Source: Anaerolineae bacterium (lineage in GTDB: Bacteria > Chloroflexota > Anaerolineae > Anaerolineales > Villigracilaceae). From it: 6,602 nt of DNA. Made by a program: the position numbers and the translations under genes. Positions 1 through 6,400 of this stretch are shown here, piece by piece (position 1 is the stretch's first letter; every line of letters begins with the position of its first letter). The notes under the pieces were generated by a model that saw nothing but the letters and a program-made list of their open reading frames with translations, did no database searches and was not told the origin of the DNA. Location: positions 1-6,602 of the forward strand of contig JAFLCF010000226.1 in the NCBI GenBank assembly GCA_017303735.1, written 5' to 3'.

Positions 1-131
1 TTGGCAGAGGCTTGCACCTGGTAGAGCAGCCACAAAAAAGCACCTGGGGCGGTGAGAGCCATGGCATTGATGGTGATACCGGTCAGCCCAAGGGTTTTAC
101 GAACTGGCTTGGAATCGGACTCAATGCTCAT
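1..131 (-). CDS. APC-family amino acid permease, N-terminal fragment (runs off the left edge)
   Basis: Only the first 43 codons are present; the frame is open at base 1. After a short polar N-terminus (MSIESDSKPVRK), residues 13-43 read into the first membrane helix with the string APGAFLWLLYQVQAS. This matches the opening helix of APC-superfamily amino acid permeases, where a small-residue, Gly-rich unwound segment contributes to the substrate site (family knowledge). The predicted role is proton- or sodium-coupled amino acid or amine uptake at the cytoplasmic membrane; the substrate cannot be inferred from this piece. The ATG at 129-131 is chosen because a GAGGT ribosome binding site sits at 137-141, five bases upstream. 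The gene overlaps the stop codon of the preceding small membrane protein gene by 11 bases, so the two are probably translationally coupled. Family assignment rests on a short segment, so it is good but not certain. Confidence 0.72.
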   Translation of the reverse strand, partial: MSIESDSKPVRKTLGLTGITINAMALTAPGAFLWLLYQVQASA

Positions 132-363
132 GCTTTACCTCGTCGTCTGTTGAACCTGATTTCAGCCAGGCTTCGAATTTTTCAATGAATAACACCAGGG
201 GCCAGAGCATGACAATTCTTGCGGCGTCTACTAGAAATTGAAGCCATTGCAGCCATGTGAATCCGCGGGTGCTTTTGCCCTCTAACAAAATACGAGCAAT
301 CATAATGCCCATACCAATATAGATCAGAGCTGGTGGAGAGATATTGGAAGAAGTTTCGTGCAT
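121..363 (-). CDS. Small two-helix membrane protein of unknown function, paired with the APC permease
   Basis: An 80-residue protein that I do not recognise as a named family. It has two hydrophobic stretches, about residues 11-27 (PALIYIGMGIMIARILL) and 43-63 (FLVDAARIVMLWPLVLFIEK and following). A short basic/aromatic connector (KSTRGFTWLQW) joins them, and the tail is charged and ends in DDEVKHEH. The ATG at 361-363 is the first possible start because an in-frame TAA lies three codons upstream (370-372). No clear Shine-Dalgarno is visible before it. The stop codon (121-123) lies inside the beginning of the APC permease gene, an 11-base overlap that argues the gene is real and cotranslated with the transporter. 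By analogy, several secondary transporters such as sodium:solute symporters have tiny two-helix partner proteins encoded immediately upstream. An accessory-subunit role is inferred from context only. The frame could be somewhat shorter (Met18 or Met21), but neither internal start has a better ribosome site. Confidence 0.7.
   Translation of the reverse strand: MHETSSNISPPALIYIGMGIMIARILLEGKSTRGFTWLQWLQFLVDAARIVMLWPLVLFIEKFEAWLKSGSTDDEVKHEH
137..141 (-). promoter_or_regulatory. Ribosome binding site of the APC permease gene
   Basis: On the minus strand GAGGT lies 5 bases before the ATG at 129-131, inside the last codons of the upstream small gene. It supports this start and the coupled reading of the two overlapping genes. 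Confidence 0.6.
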
Positions 364-387
364 GGCGAATTATCAGTCGTTTCAGAG

Positions 388-393
388 ATTATA
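388..393 (-). promoter_or_regulatory. Possible -10 box upstream of the small membrane protein gene
   Basis: A perfect TATAAT on the minus strand, 24 bases before the ATG at 363. No good -35 hexamer is found at 16-18 bases, and the region where one would sit is occupied by the hairpin at 401-442. If used, it would give a very short leader of about 17 bases. It could equally be a chance AT-rich string. Confidence 0.3.
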
Positions 394-400
394 TATGGAG

Positions 401-442
401 GTTCCGAGGGGATGGGCAATTCTCTACCCGTCCCCTCGGAAC
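401..442. terminator. Strong hairpin in the amt / small-gene spacer, possible terminator
   Basis: Arms 401-416 and 427-442 are inverted repeats of 16 bases around a 10-base loop (417-426), G+C-rich, with one imperfect pair. It begins 30 bases after the amt stop codon, where a transcription terminator is expected. On the amt (minus) strand, however, no U-rich run follows the stem (CTCCATATATAAT), and the imperfect pair is C-A. In plus-strand RNA that pair becomes G-U, and the following bases (ATTGATTTCTT) are more U-rich. It may be a weak or Rho-assisted terminator, an mRNA 3'-end stabiliser or a dispersed palindromic repeat; it also lies between amt and a possible downstream operon. Confidence 0.5.
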
Positions 443-471
443 ATTGATTTCTTGCACTAACAGAACATTAT

Positions 472-1845
472 TTACTTGGGCAAACTGGGAACAGCATCGC
501 CGGGATAGGCTTCGGTACCATGTTCGAGGATGTCGAGACCCTGGATCTCTTCTTCAGCGGAAACGCGCAAGCCGTTGAATGCCTTGATGGCATAGAACAA
601 AATTAAGCCGGTCATGATACACCACACTCCAACAGCAAGGATACCGATAAGCTGTGCAACGATCTGTCCGGTGTCACCAGTGATGAGACTACCAATGCCT
701 TCGGTGCCGAAGATACCAATGGCGAGCGTTCCCCAGATACCGTTCATCAAATGGACGGGGACTGCGCTAACGGGGTCATCGATCTTGAGTTTCTCTAGCA
801 GAAGAGCACCGTAGACCACGATCAAACCGCCGATGGCGCCGATAAAGATGGAGTTGAGCGGGGTTACATAAGCACAGGGAGCCGTGATTGCAACCAGACC
901 AGCCAAGGTACCGTTCAGGGTTGTGCCCAGATCAGGTTTCTTGGCGACGAATAGCCAGGAAACGATCATCGCGGACAAAGCGCCAGCCGCAGCGGCAATG
1001 TTGGTGTTTGCTGCAACCAGTGCCACGGCATCGGCATTTCCACCCTGAATGGCGAGCTGACTGCCCGGGTTGAAACCAAACCAGCCAAGCCAAAGAATGA
1101 ACACACCTAAAGTTGCCAGTGTGATGGAGTGTCCGGGAATGGCAACAGCTTTTCCATCTTTCGTGAAACGACCGATGCGAGGTCCGAGAACAACTGCACC
1201 GATTAATGAAAGCCAGCCGCCGACGCTATGTACAACGGTTGAACCGGCGAAGTCACGAAAGCCAGCGCCGAAGGGTAGGGTCCACAACCAGCCAGCGCCC
1301 CAAACCCAATGACCAGCAATCGGGTAGATGATTGCGCTGATGAAGAAGCTATAGATCAGGTAGGCTGAGAACTTGGTGCGTTCAGCCATGGCTCCTGAAA
1401 CAATCGTAGCGGCAGTTCCAGCAAAGACCAACTGGAAGAACCAGAAAGCGAGAACAGGCACGCCGACCACATCATCGCCACCGCTGATGAAGAATCCGCT
1501 GGTGCCGATGAAACCTGCTGCAGATGACCCGTACATGAAGGCATAACCAAAAGCCCAGAAGGCACCGGTTGCAAAAACAAAATCGATCAGGTTCTTGAAC
1601 AAAATGTTGGTGGTGTTCTTGGAGCGGGTCAGACCTGCTTCCACGAGGGCAAAACCAGCTTGCATCCAGAACACAAGGAAGGCAGTGATCAAGATCCAGA
1701 GTGTGTTAAGTCCGCGAGTTAGCTCTTCGATAGGACCAGTTTCCTGGGCGAACGCCGGTGTAACAGCCAACAGCGCAACGGAAACGACTGCTGGAATAAC
1801 AACCCACCGCAGCCACTTGGTGGAACCTAATAAAAATTTTTTCAT
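472..1845 (-). CDS. amt: Ammonium transporter (Amt/MEP/Rh family)
   Basis: A complete 457-residue Amt channel that takes up ammonium across the cytoplasmic membrane. Residues 1-33 look like a cleavable signal peptide (KK, hydrophobic core, AFA before QET), leaving the usual eleven helices. By alignment in mind with E. coli AmtB, the functional residues are all kept: Phe141 (gate F107) in FFQLVFAGTA, Trp182 (W148), Asp198 (D160) in RDFAGSTVVH, the twin pore histidines His206 (H168) and His365 (H318) in DDPVSAVPVH, Phe258 (F215) and Ser262 (S219) in GFNPGS. The C-terminal tail after the last helix (GLRVSAEEEIQGLDILEHG) keeps the conserved cytosolic region that in the family couples the trimer's subunits and docks the PII protein GlnK. 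No PII gene lies next to it here, unlike many amtB-glnK pairs. The ATG at 1843-1845 has a strong AAAGGAGA site seven bases upstream. Length is normal for the family. Confidence 0.97.
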   Translation of the reverse strand: MKKFLLGSTKWLRWVVIPAVVSVALLAVTPAFAQETGPIEELTRGLNTLWILITAFLVFWMQAGFALVEAGLTRSKNTTNILFKNLIDFVFATGAFWAFGYAFMYGSSAAGFIGTSGFFISGGDDVVGVPVLAFWFFQLVFAGTAATIVSGAMAERTKFSAYLIYSFFISAIIYPIAGHWVWGAGWLWTLPFGAGFRDFAGSTVVHSVGGWLSLIGAVVLGPRIGRFTKDGKAVAIPGHSITLATLGVFILWLGWFGFNPGSQLAIQGGNADAVALVAANTNIAAAAGALSAMIVSWLFVAKKPDLGTTLNGTLAGLVAITAPCAYVTPLNSIFIGAIGGLIVVYGALLLEKLKIDDPVSAVPVHLMNGIWGTLAIGIFGTEGIGSLITGDTGQIVAQLIGILAVGVWCIMTGLILFYAIKAFNGLRVSAEEEIQGLDILEHGTEAYPGDAVPSLPK

Positions 1846-1848
1846 TTC

Positions 1849-1923
1849 TCATTCTCCTTTAGTAGTTGGATTAATATCTTCAAGCAATTCAACGTATTGC
1901 AACACACGATTGCGATTCGGCAT
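1849..1923 (-). CDS. Possible 24-residue upstream peptide in the amt leader
   Basis: An ATG at 1921-1923 opens a frame of 24 codons (begins MPNRNRVLQYVELLED, ends NPTTKGE) that stops with TGA at 1849-1851, three bases before the amt ATG. The last codons, AAA GGA GAA, are the amt ribosome binding site itself. That geometry would suit translational coupling or a leader peptide. Against it, there is no visible Shine-Dalgarno before its ATG (CACTGCGAAA), there is no run of one codon type typical of attenuators, and a frame this short arises easily by chance. No family is recognised. It is reported for its position rather than as an established gene. Confidence 0.2.
   Translation of the reverse strand: MPNRNRVLQYVELLEDINPTTKGE
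1853..1860 (-). promoter_or_regulatory. Ribosome binding site of amt
   Basis: AAAGGAGA on the minus strand, seven bases before the ATG. It fixes the amt start and also overlaps the last codons of the 24-codon frame at 1849-1923. Confidence 0.8.
1873..1902 (-). promoter_or_regulatory. amt: Weak candidate promoter of amt
   Basis: On the minus strand TTGCAA (1897-1902) and GATATT (1873-1878) are separated by 18 bases, each matching the sigma-70 consensus at four of six positions. Use of it would give a leader of about 20 bases carrying just the amt ribosome site, and would exclude translation of the 24-codon frame. No sigma-54 GG-N10-GC pattern was seen in this spacer. Confidence 0.2.
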
Positions 1924-1960
1924 TTTCGCAGTGTGAATAACAACCAAAATTAAGAACAGA

Positions 1961-3265
1961 TCAATACCAACCAATCTGATTTTTATAGAGCAAAATGATC
2001 GAAGCAATGACCATCACGATGAGAGTGGGCGGGACGGCAATGACCAACCAGCGCTTCCAACCGATGGAGCCGTGGTTGTGTTCCATGTAGGAATATGCCA
2101 CCACGTTGGCAGATGCTCCGATGGGCGTCAGGTTGCCGCCGACATCCACGCCCATTGCCAGTGACCAGGTCATCATGGACAGGGCAGGTGTGCCCGGAAT
2201 GGCTGCCAGGTCTTTGAGCACATAGGTCATGGCTAATGCCAGAGGCACGTTATCCAAAATTCCGCTTGCGAGTCCGGGTCCCCAATGTAGAGCCATAATC
2301 AAAGTATTCGAATTGGATGCCGTTGCGAGTGCCAGTGATTCTGCGAGCGTTTCAAAAAGGTGAACCTTTTCCAGCCCGCCGATCATCATGAACAAGCCAG
2401 CAAAGAACAGAATGCTTTCTCCATCCACAGTGATCAGTATCTTCTTGCGTTGGTCATCGCGCAGGGCGATCAACGCGATGCCAGCCGGGATCAATGCCGC
2501 CACGGCTGCATTGATGGGCAACCCGGTTAAGTTGCTCAATGGGATGTGAAAGATCAACAAGACGACAGCCATGCCGAAGCCAGTCAACCCGACGCGGGTA
2601 AGATGAACGTGTAATGGCTCGTTGTGGAGTTCGTCAATCGCATCGATCATTTCAGGCGTTAAGGCAACATGCGCATTCTTCAATGCCTTGCGATTTATCA
2701 AATAAAAATATGCCAATAACACCAGCGCGCCCAACAATGCGATCGGACCTGTGTTTGTGACGAAATCTGTAAAGTTGAACCCAAGTGTCGTTCCCAAAAT
2801 AACGTTGGGCGGGTCGCCGACGAGAGTGGCGGCTCCGCCAGTATTGGCGACACATACTTCCGCAATGATGAGTGGAACTGGGTCGAGTTTCAGCAACTGA
2901 CAGAGTTGCAATGTGAGCGCGGCAAGGAATAGCATGACTGTGATGCTATCCATGAAGGCTGCGAGAAAGGCAGCCAGTGAGATCAAGATCACGAATAAAG
3001 AGGCAGGGTGATAATTTACTTTTCGTAAGGAGGTCATTGCCAACCAGGTAAAAAAGCCCGCTTGTACAAGGATTGCGACCAGTGTGAACATCCCTGCAAC
3101 CAACCCCAGCGTTTCCCAACTGATATAGGTCAAAGCTTCAGAGGGCGTCAGGACGCCAAATAAAATCAGCAATGATCCGCCAAGAAGCGCCACCCAATGG
3201 CGTGGAAACTTCTCACTTGCGATTGCGATATAAGCCAGCAGAAAAATAATAAGGGCGAAGATCAA
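1961..3265 (-). CDS. ArsB/NhaD-family permease (ion transporter superfamily, CitMHS-type fold)
   Basis: A complete 434-residue polytopic membrane protein, normal length for the ArsB/NhaD group (relatives: arsenite pump ArsB, Na+/H+ antiporter NhaD, human P protein). Both halves of the inverted-repeat fold carry their signature: NTGGAATLVGDPPNVIL at 141-157 and VDVGGNLTPIGASANVV at 373-389, the latter preceded by SGILDNVPLA at 334-343. The first-half counterpart of LDN is FMDSITVML (104-112), so the usual Asn is Ser. A charged cytosolic loop (about 191-222) joins the halves. Substrate is not decidable: sodium/proton exchange, arsenite or an anion are all possible, and no arsenic-resistance genes lie nearby. 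The start is TTG at 3263-3265, supported by a strong ribosome site; no in-frame ATG or GTG with a comparable site lies upstream. It sits between gltB and amt on the same strand, separated by 214 and 115 bases, so it is probably its own transcription unit or loosely linked to amt. Confidence 0.9.
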   Translation of the reverse strand: MIFALIIFLLAYIAIASEKFPRHWVALLGGSLLILFGVLTPSEALTYISWETLGLVAGMFTLVAILVQAGFFTWLAMTSLRKVNYHPASLFVILISLAAFLAAFMDSITVMLFLAALTLQLCQLLKLDPVPLIIAEVCVANTGGAATLVGDPPNVILGTTLGFNFTDFVTNTGPIALLGALVLLAYFYLINRKALKNAHVALTPEMIDAIDELHNEPLHVHLTRVGLTGFGMAVVLLIFHIPLSNLTGLPINAAVAALIPAGIALIALRDDQRKKILITVDGESILFFAGLFMMIGGLEKVHLFETLAESLALATASNSNTLIMALHWGPGLASGILDNVPLALAMTYVLKDLAAIPGTPALSMMTWSLAMGVDVGGNLTPIGASANVVAYSYMEHNHGSIGWKRWLVIAVPPTLIVMVIASIILLYKNQIGWY

Positions 3266-3273
3266 GTGCGCGG

Positions 3274-3281
3274 CTCTCCTT
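3274..3281 (-). promoter_or_regulatory. Ribosome binding site deciding the TTG start of the permease
   Basis: AAGGAGAG on the minus strand lies eight bases before TTG at 3263-3265. The translated product from this TTG (MIFALIIFLLAY) begins directly in the first membrane helix, as expected for the family, so the rare start codon is credible. Confidence 0.75.
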
Positions 3282-3316
3282 AAAAAAGATGAATGACCAT
3301 TTGTTTAATTCGTTTT

Positions 3317-3344
3317 ATTTTATGGAAATAAAGCCGTATGACTA
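3317..3344 (-). promoter_or_regulatory. Candidate sigma-70 promoter of the permease gene
   Basis: On the minus strand TAGTCA (3339-3344, four of six consensus positions) and TAAAAT (3317-3322, five of six) are 16 bases apart, giving a leader of about 45 bases that includes the ribosome site. It lies just after the gltB terminators, where a new promoter is needed. In such an AT-rich spacer chance matches are common. Confidence 0.33.
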
Positions 3345-3345
3345 T

Positions 3346-3359
3346 TACCCTAACGGGTA
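3346..3359. repeat. Short inverted repeat next to the candidate permease promoter, possible operator
   Basis: TACCC (3346-3350) and GGGTA (3355-3359) flank TAAC, with a further partial match outside. It ends two bases from the candidate -35 box on its upstream side, a position typical of an activator or repressor site. The five-base arms are too short to be convincing alone. Confidence 0.25.
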
Positions 3360-3379
3360 TTCATTTGTAAGGAATATTT

Positions 3380-3405
3380 AAATAAAAATGCCCCAAATGG
3401 AGCAT
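3380..3405 (-). terminator. Intrinsic terminator downstream of gltB (second of two)
   Basis: In minus-strand RNA ATGCTCC (3399-3405) pairs with GGGGCAT (3388-3394) around a four-base loop (ATTT), with one G-U pair. The stem is followed immediately by UUUUAUUU (3387 down to 3380). The odd pair is a wobble only in minus-strand RNA (C-A on the other strand), and the U-run follows only in that direction, so it is oriented to end transcription coming from gltB. Confidence 0.65.
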
Positions 3406-3413
3406 GAATAAAT

Positions 3414-3455
3414 AACATATGCGCTACGAAAATTGATTTTCGTAGCGCATATGTT
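3414..3455 (-). terminator. Perfect 20-base-pair hairpin downstream of gltB (first of two)
   Basis: Arms 3414-3433 and 3436-3455 are perfectly complementary, with only TG between them, so the RNA would form a long stem with a tiny A/U-rich loop. It starts 25 bases after the gltB stop and is followed in the minus direction by UUAUUUAUU (counting the last two stem bases), a modest U-rich stretch. With the hairpin at 3380-3405 it forms a tandem terminator. The perfect symmetry also allows a role as a 3'-end stabiliser or a protein-binding palindrome. Confidence 0.6.
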
Positions 3456-3479
3456 TGATAATTAATGATTGAACAGCAA

Positions 3480-6400
3480 TTACTCTGTAGCGAATCTCTG
3501 ATCTTCTTGCAAACCCTCTGGCACCACACGGATAAATGTATTCTTCCAGTCGATCAACAGACCTAATGTATTATCAGCTTCTTCTGCTTGATGATTCTGG
3601 CGCAGTTCATCTGCATAGACGGTGAGCAGGTGTTGCAAATTCTGAAAATCTGCATCGTCTACAGATTGCACAGTGACCTTTGCACCTTTGGCGAGGCGAC
3701 GTTGAATGGCGGGATAGTCAAAGTGCAAGTGCGGTTGTAAGCGCAGATACAACACACCGCCGGTCATGCCCGCACACATCCACGGACCGGGGTCACCGAG
3801 CACGAGCACACGCCCGGCGGTCATGTATTCACACAAGAAGCCTTTGACGTTGGCGCGAGCCCCGATAAACCCGAGGCTGTCGTTGAGTGGTTTGGTGATC
3901 TCGCCGCCGATGATGACATCCGCACCGGAGAGACGTACACAGGCACGCGAGTCTGCGTTGCCTTGCACGATGACCACACCGCCCGTACCGCCATAGGCGA
4001 GGCTCTTCCCAACCGAGCCATCGATCAGGATGCCGTTGTGGTTGTAGCCTTTCATGATGACCACACGCCCGCCGGAGATGCCTTTTGCTACACCGTCCTG
4101 CGCGCCACCTTCCACGAGGATGTGAACGGGGTCGGCGTTGTATGCGCCCAATCCATTGCCGGGTACGGAGCTACTGGTGAAATGCAAATTGGTGCGCGGA
4201 ACCGCATCCGACTCGACATCTTGAATGGGTAAGCGCCAAGTCTCGCGATTGCCACCCATGCCGCCGTGACCCGGCGACCAACTCCAGTTATTGCGGAAGC
4301 GGGTCATCGCGCCGGTGAGATGCGTACCGAGGGCGCGGTCTACTGGTGTGACCTTGTCATCTTCAAAAAGGATCGCATCTTGCTTGTGGGTCGTAAAACT
4401 TTCCATCACCAAGTTCGAGATGACAGTGGTGAGATGATTGCGCGGGCGGTGCAGCGGACCACGGTCAATGGTCAGCGCTTCTTGCTGGGGGATGGAAACC
4501 GGAATCGGTTTGGCGAGATATTCTTCAGCAGGGATGAGCATTTCGCTCAGATCGATCTGCTTGTGGTGTGAGGCTTGTACGAGCAAGTCAGAGTGCCCGA
4601 CGATGTCTTGCGCTGATTCGAAACCAAGTCCAGCCACGATCTCGCGCACGCTTTCGCCCAACTCATTGAAGACATTCACCAAGGCTTGTGTGGCTTGTTC
4701 AAGATCGCGCGGTACGAAGTGCTTGATGCCCATGCCCGTGGCTTGTTCTTTGGATTCAATTTGAGTGGTGATGCCGGTATGACACGTCCCACTCTGACAG
4801 TCACGACAGATCGTACAGCCGATTGCCACCATTGCCAGCGTCGCAAAGCCGATGCGATTTGCGCCAAGGCACATCAATTTCACTGTGTCTGCCGCCGTGC
4901 GGACTCCGCCGTCAGCCCAGATCTCGACGTCGTTGCGCAACCCAGCCTCGGTCAGAGTGCGATGCGCTTCAACGATTCCAATTTCAGCGGGCAAGCCCAC
5001 ATGTTTCAGTGAATGTTGTCGCGCCGCACCGGTCCCACCATCAAAGCCGGTCAGGTAAATAATATCGGCTCCGGCTTTGGCGATGCCGACCGCGATGATA
5101 CCGATGCCTGGTACCACCGGAACCTTAACCGCTACACGCGCCTTCGGGTTGATGGTCTTCAACTCTTCGATGAATTGCGCGAGGTCTTCGATGGAATAAA
5201 TATCGTGATTGTTCGACGGCGAGATCAAGTCCACGCCTTTGCGGGCATGACGAGCCGCCGCCACTTTGTCGGTCACTTTGCGCGCAGGCAGGTGCCCTCC
5301 TTCGCCGGGCTTCGCACCTTGCCCAACCTTGATCTCGATCAGGTTCGACGAGTTGATGGTCTCTGCCGTAATGCCGAAACGCCCCGACGCAATTTGAATG
5401 CCGCGATGGAACGGATACTTGCCAAGCAGGTCACGGATCTCGCCGCCTTCGCCGTTCACCGAAAGCATGTTCAACCGAAACGCTGCTTCGGCATACGCGC
5501 GATAGGCTATCTCACCTTGCGAGCCGAACGACATCGAAGCGATCAGGAACGGCAAGCTGTGTGAGGTGATGCGAACATCCACATTTTCTTTTTGGATGTC
5601 TGACTCGTGTGGGCGGAATTCCAAAATATGACGCAGTGACACCGGGTTGGCTTTTGCTGTGCTTTCGACATGCGTTTCATACTCGCCCGAGCCTGCTTCG
5701 CCCTTCCCGAGCTTTCCTGCCGCCTTCCACACTTTCGGGTAAAAGTGATTTACGCGTGCAAGGTCACCGCGTCCGGCGCTGTGATACGACCCTGCGCGTT
5801 TCTCGATCTCGGCATCTACGTCTGCCCATTGCAAGCCTCCAGTTGCCGAGCCGCCATGATTGGGCGTGCCCAATGCGGACGCCACCTCAGTACCGAGACC
5901 AATGCTGGCGAACAAACGTCCATAGCCGCGCGCTTCGTGAATGCCCATGGTGCTGGTGCTTTTCTCAATGCCGGAGCGCAAGGCTTTGAGCGTGTTCTTC
6001 AATTTGGATTTGAGTTCGTCTGTCGTTTCGGCTTTCTCTTTGAATGCCGCCTCAAAAAGCAGATACGGCACGACCGCATCCGCGCCCATACCGAGGGTGA
6101 GAATGACGTCGTGCAAGTGACGAAGCGCTCCACTGCGAATGGCGAGGGCGGCACGTCGGCGCAGGTTGACCGAGTCGGCGATGGAGACCAAGCCGAAATC
6201 GATCTTGCCTTTGTCATCGCGCGAGAGCGGAGTGGGTTGTGGGTCGTGCGGTTCATAAGCAGCAAAACTCAAACGCAAGGCTTTATCTACGATGCCCACG
6301 GCAAGGATGGGGTCAAGCCAGCCGTTACCATCCTGAAATGCGAATGTATCTTCCAGTAAGATGAGTTGCGCGCCGTTGCGTGCTGCATCCACTGCCGATT

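Noticed and set aside
333..578. Plus-strand open frame across the hairpin and the 3' end of amt
   Set aside because: It overlaps two better-supported minus-strand genes and the palindrome; the Arg/Trp-rich translation shows no recognisable feature.
1884..1900. Small inverted repeat GCAAT-N7-ATTGC in the amt leader
   Set aside because: Five-base arms in an AT-rich spacer are expected by chance, and no second copy was seen.
1846..1960. Sigma-54 promoter for amt
   Set aside because: Nitrogen-regulated amt genes in proteobacteria often use one, but no GG-N10-GC pattern could be read in this spacer.
5013..5564. Plus-strand open frame of 183 codons opposite gltB
   Set aside because: Antisense to the conserved FMN domain; Arg/Asp-rich low-complexity translation typical of a shadow frame, with no family resemblance.
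5670..6359. Long plus-strand open frame of 229 codons opposite gltB
   Set aside because: It lies entirely antisense to the well-conserved GltB central domain, its translation has no recognisable domain or membrane segments, and it is explained by the codon bias of the opposite strand.
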